DNA from: an uncultured Clostridia bacterium | GTDB taxonomy: Bacteria > Bacillota > Clostridia > Christensenellales > Borkfalkiaceae | Direction: 5' to 3' | Assembly (NCBI GenBank): GCA_944330115.1 | Contig: CALVIN010000002.1 | Span: forward strand, 1 to 64,000 | DNA: 64,000 nt | Shown: positions 38,511-47,249 of the stretch, in pieces | Layout of the letters: each line of letters starts with the position of its first letter | Numbering within the stretch: position 1 is the stretch's first letter | Notes under the pieces: generated by a model | Told to the model about the DNA's origin: nothing | The model's database searches: none | Seen by the model: only the letters and a program-made list of their open reading frames with translations | Made by a program: the position numbers and the translations under genes

Positions 38511-38524
38511 GTGAACTTATTTTA

Positions 38525-39391
38525 TTACGCTTTCCCTATGCAGCCGAAGATCTCCATCTTTTCTTTAACGGTATCTTTTATGGCCTGCGCGCCGGGGGCA
38601 AGCAGTTTTCTGGGGTCAAAGCCCTTGCCTACAAGGTCCTTGCCTTCCTCGATATATTTCCTCGTAGCCGCCTGGAATGCAAGCTGGCACTCGGTGTTTA
38701 CGTTTATCTTGGCAACGCCGAGCGATATTGCCTTCTTTATCTGGTCGGTGGGAATGCCCGTGCCGCCGTGGAGAACGAGGGGCATGTCGCCGACTTTCTC
38801 TTTAACGGCTGCCAGCGTTTCAAACGAAAGTCCGGGCCAGTCGGCGGGGTATTTGCCGTGAATGTTGCCTATGCCGGCGGCCAGCATGGTCACGCCGAGG
38901 TCGGCTATCTTCTTGCACTCGTCGGGGTCGGCGCACTCGCCTCTGCCTATAACGCCGTCCTCTTCGCCGCCTATTGCGCCCACTTCAGCCTCCAGGCTGA
39001 GGCCCTTTTCTGCGCAGACTTTAACGAGCTCCTTGGTCTTTTCCACGTTCTCGTCGATGGGGAAGTGCGAGCCGTCGAACATTATCGAAGAGAAGCCCGC
39101 GTCTATGCATTTATAGCAGCCTTCGTAAGTGCCGTGGTCGAGGTGGAGAGCAACGGGCACCGTTATCTTCATCTCCTCAAGCATTGCCTTTACCATGGCG
39201 GCAACCGTCTTAAAGCCGGTCATGTATTTGCCTGCGCCTTCCGAAACGCCCAAAATGACGGGCGCATTAAGCTCCTGCGCAGTCGCAAGTATCGATTTTG
39301 TCCACTCAAGGTTGTTGATGTTGAACTGGCCTACGGCGTACTTGCCGTCTCTTGCCTTTTCAAGCATTTCTTTTGCCGAAACTAATCCCAT
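38525..39391 (-). CDS. fba: Class II fructose-bisphosphate aldolase
   Basis: The zinc enzyme (288 aa) splits fructose-1,6-bisphosphate in glycolysis. Visible are MGLVSAKEMLEKARDGKYAVGQFN, the zinc and substrate region HLDHGTYEG with IMFDGSHFPIDENV, GNIHGKYP and VLHGGTGIP. The length is typical. The ATG follows AACGGAGGTTAATAT. gap lies 1.5 kb away on the other strand, so two glycolytic genes cluster loosely. Tagatose-bisphosphate specificity cannot be excluded. Confidence 0.95.
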   Translation of the reverse strand: MGLVSAKEMLEKARDGKYAVGQFNINNLEWTKSILATAQELNAPVILGVSEGAGKYMTGFKTVAAMVKAMLEEMKITVPVALHLDHGTYEGCYKCIDAGFSSIMFDGSHFPIDENVEKTKELVKVCAEKGLSLEAEVGAIGGEEDGVIGRGECADPDECKKIADLGVTMLAAGIGNIHGKYPADWPGLSFETLAAVKEKVGDMPLVLHGGTGIPTDQIKKAISLGVAKINVNTECQLAFQAATRKYIEEGKDLVGKGFDPRKLLAPGAQAIKDTVKEKMEIFGCIGKA

Positions 39392-39596
39392 ATTAACCTC
39401 CGTTTTTTAATGCGGGCATATGTATAAATCTGTATATGCAAGCATTTTGGAATTTCATGCACTTACATTATAATGCAACGCAAGTTAAATTTCAAGTGAA
39501 AAGTAAAATTTGTTATAAAAATAGCGAAAAACGCTTTTCACCGCCCGCCAAAAGTTATATAATCGGTTCGGAATGAAGTTTAAAGGAGTATTTACA

Positions 39597-40715
39597 ATGC
39601 GTGACGAAAGAATAAACAAGCTCGCAAAGGGTCTTGTAAACTATTCTGTAAATTTGCAAAAGGGCGAAAAGGTGTTCATCGAGGCCACCGACGTGCCCGA
39701 GGAACTTGTGTGCGCCCTGCTTGAAAACGTGTATGCCGCGGGCGGCATACCCTATGTAAAGCTGTGCTCAAACCGCGTTCAGCGCACTCTTCTGATGGGA
39801 GCGGGGGAGGAGAGCATCAAAAAGCTCGCCGACTACGAGAGCTATATAATGAACGATATGGACGCCTACATCGGCGTGCGCGGCTTCAAAAACAACTTCG
39901 AGCTCTCAGACGTGCCCGCAGAGACCAACTCTCTGTATCAGCGCGAATTCTTCCATCCCGTCCATCACGAGATAAGGGTAAAAAAGACCAAGTGGGTGAT
40001 ACTCCGCTACCCCACCGACGGCATGAGCCAGCTCTCGGAGATGTCCACCGAAAAGTTCGAAGATTTCTACTTCGACGTGTGCACTCTCGACTATGCAAAG
40101 ATGTCGAAGGCGATGGATCCCCTCGTGGAACTTATGAACAGGACGGATAAAGTCCGCCTCGTTGCAAAAAATACCGATATAACCTTTTCTATAAAGGGCA
40201 TGCCCGCCATAAAGTGCGCGGGCGGCTGCAACATTCCCGACGGCGAGGTCTACACCGCGCCCGTCAAAAACAGCATAAACGGCGTGATAACCTACAACGC
40301 GCCCTCGATGCAGGGAGGGAGGAAGTTCGAAAATATCTCCCTCACGTTCAAGGACGGCAAGATAGTAAACGCCACCTGCGACGGCGACGACGTCGCTCTC
40401 AACAAGGTGTTCGACACCGACGAGGGCGCCCGCTACGTCGGCGAGTTCGCCATAGGCGTAAACCCCTATGTAACAAAGCCCATGCTCGACACCCTCTTCG
40501 ACGAGAAGATATCGGGCTCCATCCATTTCACGCCCGGCTGCTGCTACGACGACGCATGGAACGGAAACCAAAGCGGCGTGCATTGGGACCTCGTGCTCAT
40601 CATGACGCCCGAATTCGGCGGCGGCGAGATCTGGTTCGACGACGTCCTTGTAAGAAAGGACGGCAAATTCATTTTAGACAGCTTAAAGCCCCTCAATGCC
40701 GAAAATCTTAAATAA
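39597..40715 (+). CDS. M29-family aminopeptidase
   Basis: The product (372 aa) matches the thermophilic-aminopeptidase-T (M29) group: MRDERINKLAKGLVNYSVNL, GEKVFIEATDVPEELV, CNIPDGEVYTAP, DEGARYVGEFAIGVNP, SGSIHFTPGCCYDDA and SGVHWDLVLIM. These carry the Glu, His and Asp ligands for two metal ions. It removes N-terminal residues from peptides in the cytosol. I chose ATG 39597 after TAAAGGAGTATTTACA. An earlier ATG at 39573 has no ribosome site, although TATAAT lies at 39558-39563. Confidence 0.92.
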   Translation: MRDERINKLAKGLVNYSVNLQKGEKVFIEATDVPEELVCALLENVYAAGGIPYVKLCSNRVQRTLLMGAGEESIKKLADYESYIMNDMDAYIGVRGFKNNFELSDVPAETNSLYQREFFHPVHHEIRVKKTKWVILRYPTDGMSQLSEMSTEKFEDFYFDVCTLDYAKMSKAMDPLVELMNRTDKVRLVAKNTDITFSIKGMPAIKCAGGCNIPDGEVYTAPVKNSINGVITYNAPSMQGGRKFENISLTFKDGKIVNATCDGDDVALNKVFDTDEGARYVGEFAIGVNPYVTKPMLDTLFDEKISGSIHFTPGCCYDDAWNGNQSGVHWDLVLIMTPEFGGGEIWFDDVLVRKDGKFILDSLKPLNAENLK

Positions 40716-40719
40716 ACTA

Positions 40720-40800
40720 TTGACTTAAAAAAAAGTATTTGATATAATATTATCGTATTGAGCGGGAGGAGAGGAGATCGCTTTTTTCCGCCCTCCCCGT
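40720..40800 (+). promoter_or_regulatory. gap promoter and structured leader
   Basis: TTGACT (40720-40725), 17-nt spacer, TATAAT (40743-40748). In the 90-nt leader GCGGGAGG can pair with CCTCCCCG (about 40762-40800, one bulge). The ribosome site GGAGGA lies later at about 40831. Confidence 0.75.
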
Positions 40801-40844
40801 AACACTTTTATACTTTATTATTAAATTCGGAGGATACAAACATT

Positions 40845-41861
40845 ATGGCAAACGTAAAAGTTGCAATCAACGGCTTTGGCCGTATCGGCCGCCTCGCTTT
40901 CAGGCAGATGTTCGATGCAGACGGCTATGAGATCGTCGCTATAAACGACCTCACCAGCCCCAAGATGCTCGCTCATCTTCTCAAGTACGATTCCGCTCAG
41001 GGCAGATATAAGTATGCCGACAGCGTGACCGCAGGCGAAGATTCGATTACCGTAAACGGCAAGACCATCAAGATCTATGCCGAGAAAGACGCCGCAAACC
41101 TTCCCTGGAAGGCTCTCGACGTTGACGTTGTATTGGAGTGCACCGGCTTCTACACCTCCAAGGAAAAGGCTTCCGCACACATCAACGCAGGCGCTAAGAA
41201 GTGCGTTATCTCCGCTCCCGCAGGCAACGACCTTCCCACCGTCGTATTCAGCGTAAACGAAAAGACCTTAAAGGCCACCGATACCGTTATATCCGCAGCA
41301 AGCTGCACCACCAACTGCCTTGCACCCATGGCAGATACCCTCAACAAGTTCTGCAAGATCAAGAAGGGCTACATGACCACCATCCACGCATACACCGGCG
41401 ACCAGATGGTTCTCGACGGTCCTCACCGCAAGGGCGATTTAAGGCGCGCAAGGGCTGCTGCAGTCAACATCGTTCCCAACAGCACGGGCGCTGCAAAGGC
41501 AATCGGCCTCGTTATTCCCGAACTCAACGGCGTGCTCGACGGCTGCGCACAGCGCGTACCCGTACCCACCGGCTCGCTCACTCAGCTCATCGCTATCTGC
41601 GAGGGCGAAGTTGACGCGAAGAGCGTAAACGCCGCCATGAAGGCTGCATCCTCTGCTTCCTTCGGCTACACCGAGGAAGAGATCGTATCCTCCGATATCG
41701 TCGGCATGACCTACGGCTCGCTGTTCGACGCTACCCAGACCAAGTGCATGCCCATGGGCGACGGCACTACCCTCGTAAAGGTAGTTGCTTGGTACGATAA
41801 CGAAAATTCGTACACCTCCCAGATGGTTCGCACCATCAAGTACTTCGCCGAACTCAAGTAA
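40845..41861 (+). CDS. gap: Glyceraldehyde-3-phosphate dehydrogenase
   Basis: GAPDH (338 aa) oxidises glyceraldehyde-3-phosphate with NAD+ in glycolysis. It has [15 protein letters not shown] (dinucleotide fold), the active site [33 protein letters not shown] and [12 protein letters not shown]. Codon use is less extreme and looks tuned for high expression. The ribosome site CGGAGGATACAAACATT is strong, and the promoter is near consensus. It is followed by its own terminator. Confidence 0.97.
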   Translation: MANVKVAINGFGRIGRLAFRQMFDADGYEIVAINDLTSPKMLAHLLKYDSAQGRYKYADSVTAGEDSITVNGKTIKIYAEKDAANLPWKALDVDVVLECTGFYTSKEKASAHINAGAKKCVISAPAGNDLPTVVFSVNEKTLKATDTVISAASCTTNCLAPMADTLNKFCKIKKGYMTTIHAYTGDQMVLDGPHRKGDLRRARAAAVNIVPNSTGAAKAIGLVIPELNGVLDGCAQRVPVPTGSLTQLIAICEGEVDAKSVNAAMKAASSASFGYTEEEIVSSDIVGMTYGSLFDATQTKCMPMGDGTTLVKVVAWYDNENSYTSQMVRTIKYFAELK

Positions 41862-41882
41862 TTTGGCAAAAACTTAAAGTAC

Positions 41883-41912
41883 AAGCCCGCAGTTTTCTGC
41901 GGGCTTTCTTTT
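41883..41912 (+). terminator. gap terminator
   Basis: AAGCCCGCAG-TTTT-CTGCGGGCTTTCTTTT, a classic intrinsic terminator. Confidence 0.88.
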
Positions 41913-41950
41913 ATAATAAAAAGGGAGAGGCTGCTGTCATAAAAAGGAGA

Positions 41951-42044
41951 GGCCGCCCGCGCGAAAATTCGCGCGGGCGGCCTTTGCATAGTACTATGCG
42001 TAACATAAAAAGCCGCCGCGCGCAGTTTTTCTGCGCGCGGCGGC
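41951..42044. repeat. Two GC hairpins flanking a GCATAGTACTATGC element
   Basis: GGCCGCCCGCGCG..CGCGCGGGCGGCC (41951-41982), then GCATAGTACTATGCGTAACATAAAA (41986-42010), then GCCGCCGCGCGCAG..CTGCGCGCGGCGGC (42012-42044). The last probably ends ychF on -. Confidence 0.8.
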
Positions 42045-42121
42045 ACATATAAAGATCATATTTTCGGCAAAACTGCCGCATTTAAAGTAAATTTTACAGT
42101 AGCGGGGGTAATGCGTCAAGT

Positions 42122-43219
42122 TTATACGTTGAAGCGGAAGAGCACCACGTCGCCGTCCTTTATAACGTAGTCCTTGCCCTCGCTGCGCACCTTGCCCTTT
42201 TCGCGCGCGCCGTTATAGCCGCCGCACTCCAAAAGCGTCTCATAGTCTACTACCTCGGCGCGTATAAATCCGCGCTCGAAGTCGCTGTGTATCTTGCCGG
42301 CCGCCTGGGGCGCCTTCGTGCCCTTTACTATCGTCCAGGCGCGCGTCTCCTTCTCGCCGGCGGTGAGGTAGGATATCAGCCCTAAAAGCTCATAGCTCTT
42401 CTTTATCAGGCGGTTGAGCCCGCTCTCTTTAAGGCCGAGCTCCTCCAAAAACATGGCGCTCTCCTCGGGCTCCATCTGCGAGAGTTCCTCCTCGGTCTTT
42501 GCGCAGATTACGAGCACCTCGCTGCCCTCGTTTTTGGCGTACTCCTTAACTTTCACCACGTTGGGTATGTCGTCCTCGGGCTTGCCCATATCCATTTCGG
42601 AGATGTTGGCGGCGTAGATCACCGGCTTTGCCGTAAGCAAAAACAGGTTGTCTATCATCGGCTGCTCGTCCTCGGTGCATTCAAACAGCCTTGCGGGCTT
42701 TTCCTCGCCCAAAAACTTCTCCAGCCTCTCAAGCAGCGCATACTCGGCCGCGGCGTCTTTGTTGCCGCCCTTCGCCGTGTTGCGTATCCTGTCCTGGCGC
42801 TTGTTAACCGCCTCGATGTCGGCAAGTATGAGTTCAAGCGTTATCGTCTTTATGTCGTCTATGGGGTCTATCTTGTTGTTCACGTGCGTGACGTTGGGGT
42901 CCTCGAAGCAGCGCACGACGTGCACGATGGCGTCGCACTCGCGTATGTGCGAGAGGAACTTGTTGCCCAGTCCCTCGCCCTGCGACGCGCCCTTAACAAG
43001 GCCGGCTATATCAACAAACTCCACAACGGCGGGGGTGACCTTTTTGCTGTTATAAAGGGCTGCAAGTTTATCCAGCCTCTCGTCGGGCACGGCCACCACG
43101 CCCACGTTGGGCTCTATCGTGCAGAAGGGGTAGTTGGCCGCCTCTGCGCCTGCGTGCGTTATCGCGTTGAAAAGTGTGGACTTGCCCACGTTGGGCAGCC
43201 CTACTACGCCTAATTTCAT
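42122..43219 (-). CDS. ychF: Redox-regulated ATPase/GTPase YchF
   Basis: YchF (Obg family, 365 aa) is a universal ribosome-binding ATPase. It has the P-loop [15 protein letters not shown], switch region [21 protein letters not shown], and NISEMD in the NKxD position. A coiled-coil insertion and a C-terminal TGS domain ([21 protein letters not shown]) follow. I chose ATG 43219 ([12 protein letters not shown]), preceded by AAGGACATTTTTT. A frame to 43309 adds unrelated residues. It is divergent from argS. Confidence 0.96.
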   Translation of the reverse strand: MKLGVVGLPNVGKSTLFNAITHAGAEAANYPFCTIEPNVGVVAVPDERLDKLAALYNSKKVTPAVVEFVDIAGLVKGASQGEGLGNKFLSHIRECDAIVHVVRCFEDPNVTHVNNKIDPIDDIKTITLELILADIEAVNKRQDRIRNTAKGGNKDAAAEYALLERLEKFLGEEKPARLFECTEDEQPMIDNLFLLTAKPVIYAANISEMDMGKPEDDIPNVVKVKEYAKNEGSEVLVICAKTEEELSQMEPEESAMFLEELGLKESGLNRLIKKSYELLGLISYLTAGEKETRAWTIVKGTKAPQAAGKIHSDFERGFIRAEVVDYETLLECGGYNGAREKGKVRSEGKDYVIKDGDVVLFRFNV

Positions 43220-43407
43220 AAAAAATGTCCTTCCGTGCGGGGTGCGGTATGTTTTTATTCCCCGCCGCTCTGTCGTATTTTTAACAGTGACATTATACCT
43301 TATTTTCAAAAATAATCAAAACGCTTTACCGCTTAACTTGCTAAAATTTTGCCCGTATGTTAAAATTATTTAAAACATATAACAGAGAGCATAAAAGAGA
43401 GTAAATA

Positions 43408-45084
43408 ATGGACTACAAAAAGTATATCGCAAGCAAAATAAAGGCCGAGGGCCTTTCCGAGGAGGAGGTGGCCTCGGCAATAGCGCTGCCTCCCAATTCC
43501 GACATGGGCGACTACGCCCTTCCCTGCTTCAAATTTGCAAAGGTGATGCGCAAGTCCCCCGCGCTCATCGCGCAGGACATAGCAAACAGCTTCCCCGCCG
43601 ACGACGTGATAGAGCGCGCCGAGGCGGTAAACGGCTATGTAAACTTCACCATAAACAAGGGCGCGCTTGCGCGCGAGGTGATAGATGAGGTGCTCGCCTC
43701 GGGCGATAAATACGGCTCCTCAACGGAGGGGGCGGGCAAAACCATCTGCATCGACTATTCCTCGGTAAACATCGCAAAGCCCTTCCACATCGGCCACCTT
43801 TCCACCACGGCGATAGGCGGCGCGCTGTATAAAATATTCAACTTCCTCGGCTACAAGGCCGTCGGCATAAACCACCTCGGCGACTACGGCACGCAGTTCG
43901 GCAAGCTCATATGCGCATACAAGCATTGGGGCAACAGGGAGGAGGTGCAGGCGGGCGGCATACACGCCATAAACGATTTATACGTCCGCTTCAACTCCGA
44001 GGCCACCGAGGAGATGGAGCAGGAGGCGCGCGAATACTTCCGCCTTATAGAGAGCGGCGACAAGGAGGCCAACGAGCTGTTCGACTGGTTCAAGGACCTC
44101 ACGCTCGAGTATGTAAAGGGCATCTACAAAAAGCTCAACGTCACCTTCGACAGCTACGCCGGCGAGCGCTTTTATACCGACAAGATGGGCCCCGTTATAG
44201 AGGAGCTCCGCCAGAAGGGGCTCTTAAAGGAGAGCAACGGCGCGCAGATAGTTGATTTAGAGCCCTACGGCATGCCGCCCTGTCTCATTCTCCGCTCCGA
44301 CGGCGCTTCGCTCTACGCCACGCGCGACCTCGCCGCCGCAATATACCGCAAAAAGACGTACGATTTTTATAAGTGTCTGTATGTGGTGGCATACCAGCAG
44401 AACCTGCACTTCAAGCAGTTCTTCAAGGTGCTCGAGCTAATGGGCAAGGAGTGGGCAAAGGACCTCGTCCACGTGGCCTACGGCATGGTGTCGCTCGAAG
44501 ACGGCGCAATGTCTACCCGCAAGGGCAAGGTGGTGTGGCTGGAGGACGTAATAGCCCGCTGCGAGGAGAAGGCCTACGCCATCATCTCCGAAAAGAATCC
44601 CGAGCTTGAAAATAAGGAGGACGTCGCCGAAAAGGTGGGCGTCGGCGCTGTAATTTTCGGCGCGCTCTACAACAATAAGATAAAGGACATCGTGTTCTCC
44701 TACGACAAGGTTTTAAGTTTCGAGGGCGAAACGAGCGTATACGTTCAATACACCTGCGCCCGCGCCAACTCCGTGCTCGAAAAGGGCGGCGTGCCCTCTG
44801 AATACGTCGTAGCCGACCTTCTGCCCGAGGAGGCGGAGGTGGTAAAGGCGATAGCCGCCTTCCCCCAGGCCGTAAAGGACGCCGCCGAAAAGTACGAGCC
44901 CAGCGTCGTTGCGCGCTTCGCCGTAGACCTCGCGCAAAAGTTCAATAAATTCTACTTCGACTGCAAAATACTCATCGCCGAGGGCGACAAAAAGAACTTC
45001 CGCTTAGCTCTCACCGCGGCCGCGCTCACGGCGCTCAAAAACGCGCTCACCCTGCTCGGCATCGGCGTGCCCGACAAGATGTGA
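43408..45084 (+). CDS. argS: Arginyl-tRNA synthetase
   Basis: The class I enzyme (558 aa) charges tRNA-Arg. It has the N-terminal Add-1 domain, the HIGH motif as KPFHIGHLSTT near residue 128, LGDYGTQFG, and MSTRKGKVV in the KMSKS position. The C-terminal helical anticodon domain has YTCARANSVL and FNKFYFDCKI. The ATG follows AGAGAGTAAATA. No T-box is seen. Confidence 0.96.
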   Translation: MDYKKYIASKIKAEGLSEEEVASAIALPPNSDMGDYALPCFKFAKVMRKSPALIAQDIANSFPADDVIERAEAVNGYVNFTINKGALAREVIDEVLASGDKYGSSTEGAGKTICIDYSSVNIAKPFHIGHLSTTAIGGALYKIFNFLGYKAVGINHLGDYGTQFGKLICAYKHWGNREEVQAGGIHAINDLYVRFNSEATEEMEQEAREYFRLIESGDKEANELFDWFKDLTLEYVKGIYKKLNVTFDSYAGERFYTDKMGPVIEELRQKGLLKESNGAQIVDLEPYGMPPCLILRSDGASLYATRDLAAAIYRKKTYDFYKCLYVVAYQQNLHFKQFFKVLELMGKEWAKDLVHVAYGMVSLEDGAMSTRKGKVVWLEDVIARCEEKAYAIISEKNPELENKEDVAEKVGVGAVIFGALYNNKIKDIVFSYDKVLSFEGETSVYVQYTCARANSVLEKGGVPSEYVVADLLPEEAEVVKAIAAFPQAVKDAAEKYEPSVVARFAVDLAQKFNKFYFDCKILIAEGDKKNFRLALTAAALTALKNALTLLGIGVPDKM

Positions 45085-45193
45085 GCATTTTACCGTAAGT
45101 TTGCAAACGCCCGCCGGTTTGTGCCGCCGCGCCCGCTATGGACAAGGCCGCCGCGCAGGCAAGCCGGATAAGATACCATATAAATAAACAGCT

Positions 45194-45856
45194 ATGTTAA
45201 AGGCAATAATCTTCGATCTCGACGGAACACTCTTAAACACCTCGCCCGATATTCAATACGTCTTAAACCGCAGCCTTCAAAAGTTTTCGCTGCCGCCCGT
45301 CCCCATGGAAAAACTGTATGCCATGCTGGGCGACGGGGCGTATAACCTCGTCTACCGCGCCGTACCCGAGGGCAAAAAGGAGCTCGTGGAGGATGTGTAT
45401 AACGACTACGTCCCCGCGTATGCCGCGCACGATAACTCGCGCACGCAGCTCTACGATGGGGAGGACGAGGCGCTCACCGCCTTAAAGGACGCTGACGTAA
45501 AGCTCGCCGTGCTCTCAAACAAGCCGCAGGACGCAACGCTCGCCGTATGCGGGGCAAAGCTAAAAAAATATAACTTCGACATCATAATAGGCCAGGGTCA
45601 GTTCCCCCTAAAGCCCGATCCCGCTGCCGCCGAATACATAATGCGCACCCTCGGCGTGAAAAGGGAGGAGTGCATCTTCACGGGCGACGGCGACACCGAC
45701 TTCCACACCGCGCAAAACGCGGGGATAGAGTGCGTGTCCGTTTTATGGGGCTACCGCACCAAAGAGCAGCTGCAAAAGTGCGGCGCAACGCTCTTTGCCG
45801 AAAATTACACACAATATTTACAGATTTTACAAAAAAAATTTGCGTTCAGGGCTTGA
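45194..45856 (+). CDS. HAD-superfamily hydrolase, phosphoglycolate-phosphatase-like
   Basis: The product (220 aa) has all HAD motifs: FDLDGTLLNT (nucleophile Asp), AVLSNKP (motif II), KPDPAAAEY (motif III Lys) and FTGDGDTDFHTAQNAG (motif IV), with a helical cap between. This is the Gph/PpaX-type group. Specificity is not predictable. The start has no Shine-Dalgarno and lies 9 nt after a weak TATAAA. argS ends 109 nt upstream, so the gene may be read from argS. Confidence 0.9.
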   Translation: MLKAIIFDLDGTLLNTSPDIQYVLNRSLQKFSLPPVPMEKLYAMLGDGAYNLVYRAVPEGKKELVEDVYNDYVPAYAAHDNSRTQLYDGEDEALTALKDADVKLAVLSNKPQDATLAVCGAKLKKYNFDIIIGQGQFPLKPDPAAAEYIMRTLGVKREECIFTGDGDTDFHTAQNAGIECVSVLWGYRTKEQLQKCGATLFAENYTQYLQILQKKFAFRA

Positions 45857-45881
45857 TTTTTGCAAAGGTATATGATATAAT
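45853..45881 (+). promoter_or_regulatory. Rubrerythrin promoter
   Basis: TTGATT (45853-45858), 17-nt spacer, TATAAT (45876-45881). It overlaps the end of the HAD gene by 4 nt. Confidence 0.75.
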
Positions 45882-45923
45882 CTTATTAAGATTAAATATT
45901 GTTAAATATAAGGAGTTTCAATT

Positions 45924-46457
45924 ATGAAAAGATGTACTGTTTGCGGCGCCATCGTTGAAGACGACGTAGAAGTTTGCCCCGTTTGCAAGGCAACGACTTT
46001 TGTTCCCGTAGAAGAGGGTAAGGCACCCGTATATGCCTGCGAGCATCACGTTGGCGACGGCGTTGTTGAAGACAAGGAAGTTATGGACGGTCTCCGCGCC
46101 AATTTCGAGGGCGAGTGCACCGAGGTAGGCATGTACCTTGCAATGGCAAGGGTTGCCGAGCGCGAGGGCTATCCCGAAGTTGCCGAAGCTTTCAAGCGCT
46201 ATGCATATGAGGAGGCCGATCACGCATCCAAGTTTGCAGAGCTTCTCGGCGAAGTTGTGACCGATTCCACCAAGAAGAACCTCGAACTCCGCGCTGCTGC
46301 AGAGCAGGGCGCCTGCGAAGGCAAGTTCGAGCTTGCAAAGCGCGCCAAGCAGCTCGGCTACGACGCCATTCACGACACCGTTCATGAGATGGCTAAGGAC
46401 GAGGCCCGCCACGGCGCAGGTTTTGCAGGCCTTCTCAAGAGATATTTCAACAAGTAA
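45924..46457 (+). CDS. Reverse rubrerythrin
   Basis: The 177-residue protein reduces hydrogen peroxide in anaerobes. A rubredoxin-like iron site lies first (CTVCG...CPVCK, residues 4-20), followed by the ferritin-like di-iron domain ([29 protein letters not shown]-type DEARHGAG). This order is that of the clostridial reverse rubrerythrins used in oxygen defence. AAGGAGTTTCAATT precedes the ATG. Codon use is tuned as in gap, suggesting strong expression. It has its own promoter and terminator. Confidence 0.93.
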   Translation: MKRCTVCGAIVEDDVEVCPVCKATTFVPVEEGKAPVYACEHHVGDGVVEDKEVMDGLRANFEGECTEVGMYLAMARVAEREGYPEVAEAFKRYAYEEADHASKFAELLGEVVTDSTKKNLELRAAAEQGACEGKFELAKRAKQLGYDAIHDTVHEMAKDEARHGAGFAGLLKRYFNK

Positions 46458-46494
46458 TTGCCTTTTAAAAATGTAAATAGTTTTTAAATGTAAC

Positions 46495-46528
46495 AGAGCG
46501 CGGCAGGACAAATGTCCTGCCGCGCTCT
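46495..46528 (+). terminator. Rubrerythrin terminator
   Basis: AGAGCGCGGCAGGACA pairs with TGTCCTGCCGCGCTCT, then TATAATATT. Confidence 0.8.
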
Positions 46529-46694
46529 TATAATATTCGGTATTTTTCTTTATTTTGCGGGTATGCGGCTTGCCTGATTTGCGCATGGCGGTGTTACCTT
46601 TTGCCGCCCCGCCCTCATATAATGTAACAACAGGGTGAGCAAGGGGAGAAAACCTCTCCGCTGCCCTTTTTACAAATATAAGGGAAAAATTCTG

Positions 46695-47036
46695 ATGTGC
46701 TATAACTGTAATTCATATTGCGGCCAAAGCTCGGGCTGCGGCTGCCGCGGCAGTTCCCGCGGTAACGCTTCCAGCGGCTGCCACAACAACTCCTGCGGAA
46801 GTTCAACTTGCGGCTGCCATGGCCAAAGTTCGGGCGGCTGCCCGTGCTGCAATTCCTGCAACAGCTGTTCGTGCTGGCCGGGACTGCTGAATTTGTTTAT
46901 CTGCTGCCGCTCGTGCTGCTGCGGCTGCGCCGGTAATTCGTACTATAACGCCCAATACGGCCTCACGGGCTGTTCGTGCGGCGCGCGCTCGGGATATGGC
47001 TACTGCTCGTCGTGCAACGCCTGCTCCGGCTGCTGA
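46695..47036 (+). CDS. Very Cys-rich small protein (27 Cys of 113)
   Basis: The product starts MCYNCNSYCGQSSGCGC and is made mostly of Cys, Ser, Gly and Asn with repeated NSC, SGC and CGC units, including CCNSCNSCSC and CCRSCCCGC. About 24 percent of residues are Cys. I know no family. Candidates are a spore-coat or crust protein cross-linked by disulfides, or a metal-binding protein. The ATG at 46695 follows AAGGGAAAAATTCTG. A frame open from 46635 begins at a GTG with no clear support. Its Ser/Gly richness explains misleading open frames on the other strand. Confidence 0.75.
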   Translation: MCYNCNSYCGQSSGCGCRGSSRGNASSGCHNNSCGSSTCGCHGQSSGGCPCCNSCNSCSCWPGLLNLFICCRSCCCGCAGNSYYNAQYGLTGCSCGARSGYGYCSSCNACSGC

Positions 47037-47148
47037 AAGGTCGCCGCACATCTTGCGGCGGGCGGGCAATAAGTTAAATGTGCCCGCATTTTAAATAATT
47101 TAAAGGGTAGGCGGCCCAAGACGCCGCCTATCTTCGGCCGGTAACTTA

Positions 47149-47181
47149 CGCCGTGCGCGCAAAATTTGCGCGCACGGCGTT
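47149..47181. terminator. Terminator after Cys-rich gene
   Basis: GCCGTGCGCGCAAA pairs with TTTGCGCGCACGGC, then GTTGCTTTTG. Confidence 0.75.
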
Positions 47182-47214
47182 GCTTTTGCCCCTCTCTATG
47201 TGTGTATTTTTATA

Positions 47215-47243
47215 TTGACTGAAAGTGCGCGCGGTGGTAAAAT
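47215..47243 (+). promoter_or_regulatory. Promoter giving a leaderless Nudix-SDR mRNA
   Basis: TTGACT (47215-47220), 17-nt spacer, TAAAAT (47238-47243), then 6 nt to the ATG at 47250. No Shine-Dalgarno. Confidence 0.78.
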
Positions 47244-47249
47244 TATGTT

